Below are positions 27,220 to 39,119 of a stretch of DNA of 64,000 nt, in pieces. How positions within the stretch are numbered: the first letter of the stretch is position 1; each line of letters opens with the position of its first letter. The notes beneath the pieces were generated by a model, which was given only the letters and a program-made list of their open reading frames with translations, ran no database searches and had not been told where the DNA came from. Source of the stretch: Phymorhynchus buccinoides (Eukaryota > Mollusca > Gastropoda > Neogastropoda > Raphitomidae); the NCBI GenBank assembly GCA_017654935.2, contig CM065699.1, forward strand, positions 51,156,480 through 51,220,479. Direction: 5' to 3'. Both the position numbers and the translations under genes were made by a program.

Positions 27220-29553
27220 AAACTTTTTAAACGCATTGAAATAATGCTGTCCAACAGCATGTTTGACCATACTTGCGTGCCGTGACGGTCGATGCGGGGC
27301 TCCATTTCAAAATGGGTTCTGACCATGCGTAAAATCACAGCGTCATCTGCTCCATTCTGAAAAACGTGCTGTTACTGTCAAGGCATACACAAAAAAACCG
27401 TCTCCCACCCCACGAGCCACGAGCTCCCTTGTAACCAATGGGCATGTGATATGGCGATAGTGTTTAAAACCTGAGAAAAGAGGTGTTCTGCGCCTGTTTC
27501 GTCTTTATTGTCCCAGCACTCCACCAGTCTCTTACATTTCAAGAATATGAATAGAACATGTGGACAAACTCTCCTCATTACTTTTCCACCAATGGAACAT
27601 TTGCGGTGTGAGGCCACCATACCTGCACAGCAGGACTACTGTAGGGCACGTGCTCTGTTTCGTCCTGTCCATTTTCACACTCTGCCTCAGGTTACAGAGC
27701 CAAAATGATTTGGACAGAGCAGTTGAAACACACCATCAGAAAGAATTTGAGGTGTATATCTTCGTGATGAATGAAATATCAGTTTGGAAAACCAAAGGTT
27801 TTATATGAGCTCTAAGAAAATCCTTGATTTTGACAAATGATAACAACGTGGACTGCTATTCCTCTCTCTCTATTAGGATTCTGTATGGTGGACTGTTTTG
27901 CTATAAATTAGTAGTATGGGTAAACAACTTCCGAAAATCGTATGTTGTGAATACAATCAAAATAACGAAGCGTGGTGCTATCAATTATGTGGTGAATATC
28001 ACAGTCCAAGGGAAGCCTACAAAAGGACTGCAATGTAACGTGACTGATTCAATGATGCACTTCTGTAAAGAAAAACTGAAACAAACTCTCACACACTTTG
28101 TCTCTCTCTCATCAACGCGCGTTCTTAACCAGAGTTTAACTTGACTTTAACAACACTAACACAACTTTCCGATTATCACCCCTTTATTCTAACTAAACGA
28201 GAACAAAATTTGGTCCTTGTATGAGAAAAAAATGTTCGTCTTGGGACAGCACTGACAGGATAATTTTATAAACACACCGTTCCTAGTGCACCAACTAAAA
28301 AAAACTGATCTGTCCCACGAAGCACCGTTCTTCTCCACCCAAAGGTCAAAAAACTTGTTGCACCTCCTCCCCAAAACGTTCCACCAAACGTTACAGGTCC
28401 GTTGATGTCCTTGGCACCAACACTCAACCAGCGGCTCCTTCAGAAGCGCGAGGCTGGCTTCCACCTTTCCTCTCTCCGGCTCCACAGTCGGAGGTCCACC
28501 CAACAGGAAGGGGTTTACAGGGGGGACTGGGCCACACCACCCTGCAAGGGAACGAAAAGGCTGTCAATATTCTAGCCCTACTTAATTAGCTTCGCGGACA
28601 GAATTTTCCGTGATTAGTTTCGGTGTGAGTGTGTTTAACCATGGTACTGGCCTTACAAAACTTAGAACATTTAGACAAACACACCAGCCACGAAACTGTG
28701 TAACTTTCTCTCAAAAAGAGATACAATTTTTAGACCACCATAATGTCTTTGCCAAATGTAATAAAAAAAACCTACAATTTGAAACCTGCAAAATTAGAAA
28801 CCAATTTAACTTTATGAATGAAATACAACTTTGAAATAAGTAACTTCTTTAATCCTAGCAATTAGAAAAACAACACCCAAAATTACTTTACCCGACTTCC
28901 GAAAAACCGGTTAAAAAAACGACTGGTTAAAAGGGCGCAGCCTTCTAGCTCAACAGCGCCAGACCACAGTGCTGGTGCACAAACCAGACAGTCGTCCTTA
29001 TTGGGCTGCTGGCTGTGTGAGCAGGTCGAGCGAGTTACCCAATAAGTTTACGAAATTCAAGTGATACACGTGTAGATAAGAAACAGCTCCTCACAAAAAC
29101 TTGGTTTTACCAAGGGTAAAGTATATCTCGACAAGGAGATTACTTTTTAAATTTGCAAATTGGCATTTTAGTTTTACAAACAGTAATATATTACCAATTT
29201 TATACATTAATAAATGGACATATGATATCGTCAATTTCGGAATGATGCATTTCCTGACAGTACACCCCCCCCAAAAAAAAAAAGAACATTGCGATCATGT
29301 AAATAGAGCAAATGGGAACATTAGGAAGGGTATGTCAGGCAGGAATAAAAGAATAACATACCAATCACAAGGCAAATCCATAGATGTCAATTTCTTAGAT
29401 AAGCACGCCTAAAAAAAAAACCCAATTTCCATATTTCAAATATTCAGTAACTAAATACCAATGTGAGGAGAAGTAAGACGCACAAGCTGTATTAAGGCCA
29501 TACTAAATTGGTTTTAGTGACTGGAATATTGAAAATATGGGAAATGGTGTTTT
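27220..29553. other. Gene-poor stretch before the assembly gap
   Basis: No convincing exon. 28150-29050 has a mixed composition with open but unrecognised frames, and could be part of a long terminal repeat element cut by the gap; no primer-binding site or protease/polymerase motif was seen. Confidence 0.35.
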
Positions 29554-30053
29554 NNNNNNNNNNNNNNNNNNNNNNNNNNNNNNNNNNNNNNNNNNNNNNN
29601 NNNNNNNNNNNNNNNNNNNNNNNNNNNNNNNNNNNNNNNNNNNNNNNNNNNNNNNNNNNNNNNNNNNNNNNNNNNNNNNNNNNNNNNNNNNNNNNNNNNN
29701 NNNNNNNNNNNNNNNNNNNNNNNNNNNNNNNNNNNNNNNNNNNNNNNNNNNNNNNNNNNNNNNNNNNNNNNNNNNNNNNNNNNNNNNNNNNNNNNNNNNN
29801 NNNNNNNNNNNNNNNNNNNNNNNNNNNNNNNNNNNNNNNNNNNNNNNNNNNNNNNNNNNNNNNNNNNNNNNNNNNNNNNNNNNNNNNNNNNNNNNNNNNN
29901 NNNNNNNNNNNNNNNNNNNNNNNNNNNNNNNNNNNNNNNNNNNNNNNNNNNNNNNNNNNNNNNNNNNNNNNNNNNNNNNNNNNNNNNNNNNNNNNNNNNN
30001 NNNNNNNNNNNNNNNNNNNNNNNNNNNNNNNNNNNNNNNNNNNNNNNNNNNNN
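29554..30053. other. Assembly gap (500 N)
   Basis: Exactly 500 N bases, a conventional placeholder for a gap of unknown size. Frames across it are meaningless. Confidence 0.99.
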
Positions 30054-30124
30054 CTCTGTTGGCTGGGGGCGTAAATGTAAAAGTTATTTCGTTTCGTTTG
30101 TTCCTATAAGTGCATTGTTTTGTT

Positions 30125-30215
30125 GTTTTTGCTCAGATTTTTTACTTCTTTGTGAAGCGCTTAGAGCCCCGTACGGAGAATAAGCGCTAAATAAATTGTC
30201 ATTATTATTATATAG
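30125..30215 (+). mobile_element. Retroposon 3' tail
   Basis: GAAGCGCTTAGAGCCCCGTA followed by AAGCGCTAAATAAATTGTC and ATT repeats, the same terminal design as the CR1/L2 tails at 16858 and 53098. Confidence 0.6.
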
Positions 30216-30323
30216 CGCATAATCTTGCTAAACACTCTGCGCTTTTCACTCACCATTCGTACAAACATTTCTAACAGACTGGTTCACGTATCCTCACCAT
30301 ACATGTCTATGAAAATGAATACA

Positions 30324-30576
30324 TTAACCCTTTTCACCGCCAGCCCATATTTTCAGCCAAAAACTTCCATTAGATTTACCTGAGTAGAGAACAAAATCCA
30401 TCTGCAGTATTGGGGATTCTCCTGTGACATATATAAAATAAGGTCTATCCTTACTTCCCCCAAACTAAGACAATAGGGTCCTTGGATAATAGACCCCAAT
30501 TTTGATGCCTTTTAGTGACATAGGTGTTATAATCACTGTGGTGCTAAAATTGCGACTTTGGCGGTGAAAGGGTTAA
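30324..30576. mobile_element. piggyBac-like MITE family E, copy 1
   Basis: 253 bp bounded by TTAACCCTTTTCACCGCCAG and TTTGGCGGTGAAAGGGTTAA: near-perfect inverted ends of about 18 bp flanked by TTAA. The interior has GGGGATTCTCCTGTGACAT and TGATGCCTTTTAGTGACAT. It is non-coding. TTAA plus CCCTTT ends suggests a piggyBac-mobilised MITE (inference). Others: 40652-40898, 42143-42393, and partial pieces near 42576 and 43480. Confidence 0.85.
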
Positions 30577-31345
30577 ATAATGCATTGCATATAATCATAA
30601 CACAACACACCAACACCCACCTCCCTTCAACCCCCCCTCCCAACCTTTGGTAGGTGAAGAGAAAAGAAGAGAGATACTAAGGAAGAGTTTTATCAAAGTG
30701 ACGAAAAGCGAAAGTAAAACCTATGCAAAATCTGACTTGTGTGGCTTCTGAATGCAACAGAGATGTATCACAAGAAGAGAACCTATACGTAAAAAAAAAG
30801 GTATTGCTGGGATCATTTAGTTGCACAGAATTCGGTTTCTTATTTACGTTTGATACAGTCAGTGGGCACCTGTTGCCCATTCTGCAGTGCATATTATTTT
30901 ATCTTTGCCTATATGGCTTTTTTTATTCTTTTTTTTTAACTAGGATGTAACTGGGTTTTTTGTTTTAACCTGGATCCGATAAAGTAGAGTAGAGTGGCTC
31001 AACGTTTCCAGCACTGTGTGAAATTATGAGCTATAGGGTATAATGATGGAGATGCCATGTCGTGAATTGTACTGTTTATTTTTTTATTTTTTGGACGTTT
31101 GTTATAGAATCTTTGATGTGTCGTTTTGTTATAAAAACGTGGTCGAACTTTACACTACCGCGGTGACAGGAGCAGTCCCTGAGATAACCAACCATAGCTG
31201 TTGACGGGACTATAACAGACTAACTTGGTAACTTGCAATAACGTGATGATAAAACAAACATTTTTGCATAACCCAACCACCAACCGGGGTGTCTAGTGGT
31301 AATGCAACGGGATGAAACTTTAGGCGTATCGACACCATAAACGAT
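30577..31345. other. AT-rich spacer
   Basis: Nothing coding. 31140-31215 (ACCGCGGTGACAGGAGC, GTTGACGGGACTATAA) resembles the retroposon tail at 8360-8425. Confidence 0.4.
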
Positions 31346-31349
31346 AAAT

Positions 31350-31725
31350 TCCTTCTTCTTCTTCTTTTCTGCGTTCCCAGGCCATAATGGGTTAACGTAT
31401 GTGTCCGGTTTTCTTTCAGTTTTCACTGGTCTCCCCACTTAGCGTACAGCCAACACATTCTGATTTCGGAGGGGCTCAAAGGAGAAAAAATTATTGGGAA
31501 GATATTTTTTGTTAAAAGGCAGGAGAATGGTGCCAATAAGTCAGAAAGATAGTAGATGATAGAAAGCAAAGGGAAAAGGCAGAATCAAAAAGAGAGTGAC
31601 AGATTAGAGGAAGATACAAGAACATAGAACTTCAAGAAGGTGGGGGAATTATGTTGGGGAGGGGATATTACGAAAGACCCCTCCGGTATCCCCACGGGTG
31701 AGAGACTCGTGGAGGGGGCGGGGTC
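31350..31725 (-). mobile_element. SINE-like family B, copy 2
   Basis: The minus strand reads CCGTGGGGATACCGG, then CCACCTTCTTGAAGTTCTAT, CTCCGAAATCAGAATGTG, and ends GGCCTGGGAACGCAG with an A/G-rich GAAGAAGAA tail (at 31350-31377 on the plus strand as TTC repeats). Confidence 0.8.
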
Positions 31726-31875
31726 GTCCAGCTCCCCGTATGGAGGCACGAGGCAGCCACACCTACTTGAACAACTGGGGGCCCCCCCCCCCAAAGGGGA
31801 AACAATACCTTACATTTGGCATATTGTTTTAGTTTTTAGTTCTGATCACACAAAGCCAAAGAAACGAATGCAGAG

Positions 31876-31877
<2 letters not shown>

Positions 31878-31906
<29 letters not shown>

Positions 31907-31930
31907 CTCTCCTCTCTCTCTCTCTCTCCT
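31878..31930. repeat. (TC)n microsatellite
   Basis: Two short TC blocks separated by ATAGCTC. Confidence 0.9.
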
Positions 31931-32266
31931 CTATCTAAATCAATAGAAATAGAATGTACTATTGTGCAGTTTTGTTTCTGTGCAGTAGTAGTATGAATGA
32001 CTTGAAATTTATTCAATTGCTCAATTTATGGCGACAAAAAAAAAATGTCTTTCATGTTATTATATTATGCATATGAATGAAAATGTGATCACGATTGTTG
32101 CAGAATTACAACTTCAAATTTTTGTACTTGGGCTTTATTGTATATCCAGAGATTTAAACCAAAAAAATCTTAGTTCTTACATATCGCGTCTCATTTCAGA
32201 AAACCGTTTTCTTTCTTGGTGGATAGGTGTTGTGTCTGTGTGGGGGTGCTAATGTATGGACAGGCT

Positions 32267-32495
32267 TTAAAGACCCACTGACCCACCACCATTAAATCCC
32301 TTGGTTTTTTCTGGGTAACTGTGACCCACATACAAATGTCCCCAACTTCAAATTGAGACTGCTCTTTAAAATGTTTCGTTTTCAATTTGGGGACATTTGT
32401 ATGGGAGTCAAACCTGGTCAAAACAAGATTTCTTACCAGCTATAAGAGGGAAAACATGTGAAACCTGTGATTTTGACACGTAATCTGGTGGGCTT
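32267..32495. mobile_element. TTAA-bounded MITE family D, copy 2
   Basis: Starts TTAAAGACCCACTGACCCAC and shares CTTGGTTTTTTCTGGGTA, GGTCAAAACAAGATTTCTTA and GTGATTTTGACACG with the other copies. The right TTAA end is lost (CTGGTGGGCTTGC). Confidence 0.75.
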
Positions 32496-32699
32496 GCTCG
32501 CTTTGCTTTATCAACAGAAAGTGCTTTCATTGTCGTTTCACTGCACTTTTTAAGCATGTTTTGCACAGCGTTTAGAGAATATTAGATTTGTACTTTTTGT
32601 CCCTCTATAATCAAACTGAAACCCATTTTGATTGTCGGGATTTACCCTGCATATTCAGTGCCCATCATTTTTCATTCAGTCACCAATGTGACCATTTTC

Positions 32700-33010
32700 A
32701 ACTCCCATCATTATTTTCCATTAGTATTTGGTACTAAGTTAGAGGCATCTGTGAAATTCGGGTTGCTCCCACCTGGAGAGCACGTCGCAGCCAGAGGTGC
32801 TACCTTTTTTTCTTCTTTTTTTTTTGCATGCGATTTTTGAGTGACTGATGAGGGGGGGTAAATTTTGACCAAATGACAACTTTTTCGTTGCCACTGGGTT
32901 TAACGTGTGCTAAATACATGGGCACACAGGACCTTGGTTTATCGTCTCATCAGAAAAGACTCCTCGTTCAGACCGTAAGGCCTAGTGCAAAGTGAGAGGA
33001 AAAATCCCAT
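32700..33010 (-). mobile_element. SINE family A, copy lacking most of its head
   Basis: The minus strand matches 40290-40622: GAGACGATAAACC-, GCAACGAAAAAGTTGTCATT and GGTGGGAGCAACCCGAATTT blocks. The tRNA-like head present in the other copies is missing here. Confidence 0.75.
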
Positions 33011-33314
33011 GTACCCCGTTTTGCTTATTAGCTTTTTTTTCTCATCGTAAATCGGATCCTATTTTGGGGGGGTTCAAATTGTTGAGCATTGTGACTTGTG
33101 TATCCATGCTATTTACGCACATGCAGGCATGCACAGACACACAACTCACATGCACGAGCACACTCGATACAGTGAATAAACAAAACATTATTACATTTGT
33201 ATGATGCTTTTGCTTTGGCTGATTTTTTTGGGGGGTAGTCTTTGGCGAACTCGAGAATTGAAGTTCATCTATAATTATTATTGTTGTTTGGTTGTGTGTA
33301 TGTATGTGTTTGCA

Positions 33315-33799
33315 TAGCTGCCAACTTTTCCCAAACAAAATCCTGGAGGGGGGAGTATCCTCCCTCCCAGAGCGTGGGTCAGGGTGCACAGCCCCCTGAA
33401 GCTGAGAAACTTTTTTCTTTTAAATGTGAAAACTAGCCCTCAGGAGGCTCACCGAAGTCATTCTAAAGTTAAAGTTTGTACCAGCAGCAAAAATGCAATG
33501 GCGGCGTGAGACAGGCCTAAAGAAAAAGGTCTCAATGGCGGCGTGAGACAGGCCTAAAGACACGCCAAACAAAGGATTGCAGGAGGAAGTAGCCCCCGCT
33601 TCCGACATGCGCAGTACGACCTCTGCTCCGCAAAGCTTCCTGAAACCCAGCTTTTTTCGGGTTTCATAACACTCGTTTCTGAGGTCATCTAAGCTGGAAA
33701 TTTTGGAAATCCGGGAGTTTCACGTGAATTCCGGGAAGACCGGTAGAGGTGACAAAATCCAGGAAGCTCCCGGATTTACCGGGAGGGTTGGCAGGTATG
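33315..33799. mobile_element. MITE with GCTGCCAAC ends
   Basis: About 485 bp between CATAGCTGCCAAC and GTTGGCAGGTATGG, imperfect inverted ends. The inner ends also pair roughly (AAATCCTGGAGG facing CCAGGAAGCTCCCGGATTT). The interior carries a tandem direct repeat with AATGGCGGCGTGAGACAGGC (about 33497 and 33534). Non-coding; a hAT-type origin is a guess. Confidence 0.6.
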
Positions 33800-34930
33800 G
33801 TGTTTGTCTCGTTTCTGTGGTACAAACTTTAACATTTGTTTTTTTCACACATATTTTTAAAATGCAGCCGCAGAAATGTAATTTACAGCTAAGATTCAAC
33901 ATGTATTCGCTAACTGTAGTATGAATTTCGGTCATGTTTTGCTGATCATATAACACATTTTTGCCCTCCTTTACTTGGAAATATTTCATCTGCAATTTGT
34001 TATATTTACACATCTAAGATTGTTTCATGAAATGTGCAATGTTATTTTTTAATTAAGGAAAGAGGAGATGAGAGTGTGTGGTTGGTCGGATTCACTTTAT
34101 TGTCAAGTGGATCTTACAAAAAGCTTTCCCGTTTGATGCTGAGAAAGAAAAATGCTTTAAAAAACTGCTAAATCAACTTTCAACTATCGGGTATATTTTG
34201 TTGACGGCCATGGTTCTAATCACTACTTTGAGTTATAAATTTTAATGTGAAATTTGATGTTTCTGGTTGCACATGGTCAAATGAATTATTCACACTAATA
34301 AGTGTATTTTTTTAATGTATAATGTTTCTGAGCTTCCAACTTCAACTTCTGTTTCATGTTTTTTCTTGGGTTTTTTGATGATGATGAAAATGATGTTTCA
34401 CGTCCTCTCGGTCATAGACACATATGGGATTCATTTGTAAATACAAAGATGGTGGGAACAATACTGGATGCAATGCCCGGATGCAGTGCAACACCAGTAA
34501 AGTCCAGATTTTTTAAAATTAATATAGATAGGTGTAGCGGTAACCACGCCTCGGTTAAAAACCTCATCGGCTATGGTACCGCCACATTGGACGATCTTGT
34601 GGTTTTTTATTAAGACATCCATTTTTTCCACATTCATGATGTGATTAATAATTCTATTTATTAATTACGTTGATGCTTAATAGTACTTAAAAATATAAAA
34701 AAAATATCACCACTTATACATAGCGTTAGAATGTAAACTTTCTTTATCCATTCTAACCAACACTCAAACAATAGCACAAGACTCTCTCAAGCTTGGAAAC
34801 CTTACCCTAGCAACAAACAAAAAAGCAAAGGACGATAACTCCCTCTACCAGAAGTAACCAATGATCTCCCTTTGGTTCTGGGCTTGGTTGCATAGTGGTA
34901 ACGCTTCTAGCTTAGCAATGAAGTCGTGTT
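33800..34930. other. AT-rich stretch, nothing recognised
   Basis: No exon-like frame with splice sites. The 85-codon frame at 34356-34613 has no recognisable domain. Confidence 0.4.
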
Positions 34931-35180
34931 ATTAAAGGTATGTGGATTAGCATAAGTCATAGTGGCGTTTCCGGGATGCATTGGGTTAAAGGTATGTGGA
35001 TTAGCATAATACATAGTGGCGTTTTCCGGGATGCATTGGGTTAAAGGTATGTGGATTAGCATAATTCATAGTGGCGTTTTCCGGGATGCATTGGGTTAAA
35101 GGTATGTGGATTAGCATAATTCATAGTGGCGTTTTCCGGGATGCATTGGGTTAAAGGTATGTGGATTAGCATAATACATA
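34931..35180. repeat. 55-bp tandem repeat, about 4.5 copies
   Basis: TTAAAGGTATGTGGATTAGC recurs at 34931, 34986, 35041, 35096 and 35151, each followed by CATAGTGGCGTTTTCCGGGA and TGCATTGGG. Confidence 0.92.
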
Positions 35181-35270
35181 TCTGTAGACATTCATAATCG
35201 CTTTAGAAGTCCTCTTGCCGTGTTTCTGCTTGGTGTAGATGGTAGACTGTTCTATTTGCAGCTGCAGTAA

Positions 35271-35698
35271 AGGCGCGGCTACACGTCGGCTAAAATCATA
35301 CAACTGTACGATACAATTCGATCACATGATCTCGAAGCACAAATCACATTTGTTCTGTGAGACCACGTGATCGAATCGTATCCTCTCTCTCTCATCTCTC
35401 TCTCGCTCTCTCTCTCTCATCCCTCTACTCTCCTCTCTCCTCTCTCGTCTCCCCTCCTCCTTCCCTCCTCTTCTCCTCTCCTCTCTCTCGCTCTCTCTCT
35501 CTCTCTATCTCAAGTTTTTTACATTTTTATTGTTTTGGGTTGTTTTTTTTCTTCATTGCATGTTGTTGTTTATTATTCAATATTTTCATTTGCCACAGGG
35601 CTGGGTGTAAAAAAAGTATGTATACTTATCACATTATCCGTATAAATAAAATTTTGTTTGTACAGTCGCACGATTTTAGCTGACGTGTAGCCGAGTCT
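35271..35698. mobile_element. MITE with about 35-bp inverted ends, containing a TC tract
   Basis: Left end AGGCGCGGCTACACGTCGGC and right end (reverse complement) AAGACTCGGCTACACGTCAG continue as TAAAATCATACAACTGTAC against TAAAATCGTGCGACTGTAC. A second internal inverted pair (CGATTCGATCACATGAT-like) flanks the TC tract at 35380-35512. Non-coding. Confidence 0.8.
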
Positions 35699-35699
35699 T

Positions 35700-36397
35700 A
35701 AGATACATTTAATCACACATCAAGGGCTTTTCTTTTAATATATATATTTTTTTTTTTTTACATTTTCCAGTTATTTTTTGCGTGTGTACTGCGAAAATGT
35801 GTGTTAAAATGGAAATACAAGATTGTTGTATGCATGCATTGTAGGTAAAAATGTTTAAAATCTGTGTGCTTTTTCTTTTTCTGGATTGTACCAATTGTTC
35901 ATGCTGCAACTTGGACCACAGTGAACGGATAATATTTTTGTAATAAATAAACAAGAATTTGTTTAAATGTTACTGTACAAAAATGGTGTGTGTGAGTGAC
36001 GTTTCACTTTCAAAGTATGGAACGAATAGAATTTATCTAAAGTCTTTAAAAACATTCACATACCATTTCTCGGACTATGACTTAAGGCACACCTCATTAT
36101 AAGGGAAATGTTAAGACAGTGTACGTAGTGCAGATAAAACTATTGAAAATAGATGAACCCGTCACACGCTTTGTGAAGTTTTGACATAATTATAAGATCA
36201 AATTCTTCAATCTGAAACAAAATGCAAGCTTTTTGCTTTTTGCTAGAAAAAAAAAGAATGAACAAAATCAAAAGGGATTGGAACATAGGGTTTTCGCTTT
36301 AATACAAATTTGACCCTTTCTATAAAATCAAATATCAAAAATCTTTTCAAATGCATGCCATCACTTTCTTAATTCTCAAACAATCAAAACGACATTA
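35700..36397. other. AT-rich spacer
   Basis: Nothing recognised apart from short A and T runs. Confidence 0.4.
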
Positions 36398-36635
36398 TTA
36401 AAGGCACTCTGACCCACCACGATTAAGTCCCTTGGTTTTTTCTGGGTAGCTGTGACCCACATACAAATTTCCCCAAACTTGAAATTGAGGCTGCTCTTGA
36501 AAGTCTGTTTCGTTTTCAATTTGGGGGGCATTTGTATGGGAGTCAAACCCGGTCAAAACAAGATTTCTTACCAGCTATAAAAGGGAAAAACACGTGAAAC
36601 CCGTGATTTTGACACGTGACCTGGTGGATCTTTAA
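36398..36635. mobile_element. TTAA-bounded MITE family D, copy 3
   Basis: 238 bp, TTAAAGGCACTCTGACCCAC to GACCTGGTGGATCTTTAA. This is the cleanest copy, with TTAA retained on both sides. Confidence 0.85.
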
Positions 36636-36832
36636 ATGATCAAAATGACACTCGTTTCTGTCCTATATACTCGGATCTCTTATGCTATAAAACACAACTC
36701 ATTCGTCCTTACAGATTTCTATATACACAGGTCCACACACATTGGCATGGGCGCACACAATCACACTCAAATCGAAGCACACAGCATTTGCGTACACACA
36801 CACACACATATATACATACAAAGTAACACACA

Positions 36833-37143
36833 TTAACCTTTACCGGATCATGCTTTTGACTACACGGACACGATGGCGGGGGTCTCCCACGACCCCTACT
36901 CAATGCACTGCAGTGCTCTTTAAAGTAGGGGTCGTGGGAGACCCCCGTCATCCGGACAGGTATATCAAAATTACGCGTCATATTACGTCATTTATATTTT
37001 TATACACATTAATGAAATTTAACACACTTAAAGCCATTTACATTTTTGACAAAGTCATGAAATTTCATGAAGATTGCTTAAATAGTTTTAGAGATATAAC
37101 ATGTTTTGTGTGTGGGCAACCCCAGAAGTCCGGTAAAGGTTAA
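36833..37143. mobile_element. TTAA-flanked MITE with a central hairpin
   Basis: 311 bp with perfect 15-bp inverted ends TTAACCTTTACCGGA and TCCGGTAAAGGTTAA. A second, internal hairpin has a stem of about 23 bp (GGGGGTCTCCCACGACCCCT pairing with AGGGGTCGTGGGAGACCCCC, 36879-36949). Non-coding; the TTAA suggests piggyBac-type mobilisation (inference). Confidence 0.88.
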
Positions 37144-37452
37144 AGGAAATGCCCACCACTCATTCTGATAAGAGACTCTCAAACTATAACACCCCCCTGC
37201 CCCCTCACACCCGAATTTACTTAATTTTAAAAAAAAAAGCAATAAGTGGTTTTTAAGCAATGAATATTTTTCGGACTATAAGGCGATACTTTTTTTCCCC
37301 CCAGACTTCTGACCCCTGCGCCTTATAATATGACTACTAAAACAGTAAAAAAAATATAACAAAATCTGAATTTTATGTTAAAAATTGGGGGGGGGGGGGG
37401 TGGGGGGGGGAAGGGTGGAGTCTTATAGTCTGAAAATTATGGTAGTATGAAT
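37144..37452. other. Spacer with G-run
   Basis: A run of G interrupted by one T (37387-37410). TTTTCGGACTATAAGGCG (37269) and CTTATAGTCTGAAAAT (37422) form another inverted pair, likely a further short MITE. Confidence 0.5.
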
Positions 37453-37632
37453 ACAGTGGAACCTCCCTTATAAGACGTCCCATTATAAGACCCTCCCCAT
37501 ACAATTACAAGACCTGGTACTTCTCCGAGACATTGCCCTTCTTTGTAAGTATTAAAATTACCTCCCTTATAAGACCCCTCCTTTATAAGACCTCATTTTG
37601 GGTGATTTTTTAAGGTCTTATAAAGGAGGTTC
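37453..37632. mobile_element. Tc1/pogo-like MITE family F, copy 1
   Basis: Starts CAGTGGAACCTCCCTTATAA after TA and ends GGTCTTATAAAGGAGGTTCA. The interior carries GACATTGCCCTTCTTTGTAA. Family copies at 38033, 48892, 58754 and 59441. CAGTGGAACCTC ends next to TA are typical of Tc1/mariner/pogo relatives. Confidence 0.85.
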
Positions 37633-38032
37633 AACCAAAGATATTCTAAAAGGGTCAGATGGATTACTTAAAAGCTCGGCGAACCGGGCTGATAGAGTTA
37701 TCGTTAGTGCGGACGTGTACACTATTCACAGTGGAGGCTATCCAAAAACTCAGACTGGAACTTGAACGGAGAAATTCAACTGGCCTATCGATGTGTAAAA
37801 TGTGTACACTGCTTTTTCAAAGGGACATAACCAGTGTTTCTGTCCTCACTACTCATATAGGGAAAAGAGACCGGATGTTTGTCTTCCCCTCTACAGTCTT
37901 TGGTTCAACTGTATTAAAAAGTGTACATTTATTAAGCGTTTTTTATCAGGCACAAAGGACTTTACAATTTGCAGGGTGTCATTGAAACAAGAAAGACATA
38001 GGAACATTAATTGATGGCAAACATATAGATAT
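37633..38032. other. Segment between two inverted family F elements
   Basis: Holds a 108-codon frame (37659-37985) with no recognised domain. It is bounded by family F copies in opposite orientation. Confidence 0.35.
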
Positions 38033-38220
38033 ACAGTGGAACCTCCCTTATAAGACCTTAAAAATCATGCAAAATGAGGTCTTATAAAGGAGGGGTCTTA
38101 TAAGGGAGGTAATTTTAATACTTACAAAGAAGGGCAATGTCTCGGAGAAGTAGGTCTTATAATGGGAGGGAGTCTTATAATGGGAGGTCTCCTGTAAGGG
38201 GGGTCCCACACTGTACACAG
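38033..38220. mobile_element. Tc1/pogo-like MITE family F, copy 2
   Basis: CAGTGGAACCTCCCTTATAA start, interior TTACAAAGAAGGGCAATGTC (opposite to copy 1), with a degraded right end (GGGGGGTCCCACACTGTA). Confidence 0.8.
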
Positions 38221-38299
38221 TTATAAGACAAAACTAACGAAGAAATTCATTTTTGAAAAATAGGAACATTGCCTGGATCACGCATTAGACATAGTAAGG

Positions 38300-38560
38300 C
38301 ACACACCACGGATGAGCAAAAGCAGACACACATTTTCACACATAAAATATGCACAGCGCACACTAGCACACACACACTAAACAGACATACACTCACTCAC
38401 ACACACATGTACACGCACAACACAACACACCAACAATACACACAACACACATAGTCGACACACGGGGGTACACGCACAACACACACACCAACACACACAA
38501 GTACGCACAAACACAAACACAAACACATGGCCACAAACACACACACAAACAACATAAAAC
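38300..38560. repeat. CA-rich low-complexity tract
   Basis: Imperfect CA/ACAA repeats. Confidence 0.8.
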
Positions 38561-38570
38561 AGTCCCAACC

Positions 38571-38870
38571 TGGGGAGGGAATCTTTCGTAAAAATAGTTC
38601 CCCCACCTTCTGGAAGTTTCTGTGCTTGTAACTTCCTCTAATCTGCCACTCTCTTTGACTCTGCCTTTTCCCTTTGCTTTCTATCAATCTACTATCTTCC
38701 TGACTTATCGGCCCATTGTCCTGCCTTTTTTCAAACAAAAATCTTCCATTAATTTTCTCCTTTGAGCTCCTCCGAATTCAGAATGTGTCGGCTGTACTCA
38801 GCGGGGAGACCAGTGAAAACTGAAAAACTGACACATACGTAGTTTACCCATTATGGCCTGGGAACGCAGG
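38571..38870 (+). mobile_element. SINE-like family B, copy 3
   Basis: CCACCTTCTGGAAGTTTCTG through TTTGAGCTCCTCCGAATTCA to GGCCTGGGAACGCAGG. The GAA tail is absent. Confidence 0.78.
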
Positions 38871-39119
38871 CATGATAATGTTCAGAGGATTCTCTGAATT
38901 CAGAGAAAAGTGAACACAGGTAATCAAATGTCAGGAGGGGTTTTAAGCTCGAGGAGACGCCCTTTCCCCAAGTTTGAACAGGTTATTCATCTTCAACTAC
39001 AATTGCCTCCTGATCATACACTATACAGAGCTTTTAGTCCCTTGATTACACCAAGAGATATCTCCTGAAACCCTGGTCATATTTTGCAGAGAAAAAAGGC
39101 TTTTCCTCCATTGCCTTAC

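Noticed and set aside
29508..30109. Open frames of about 190 codons across the N gap
   Set aside because: They consist of N bases and carry no information.
37659..37985. 108-codon frame between two MITEs
   Set aside because: No domain, no splice signals and no codon pattern to support coding.
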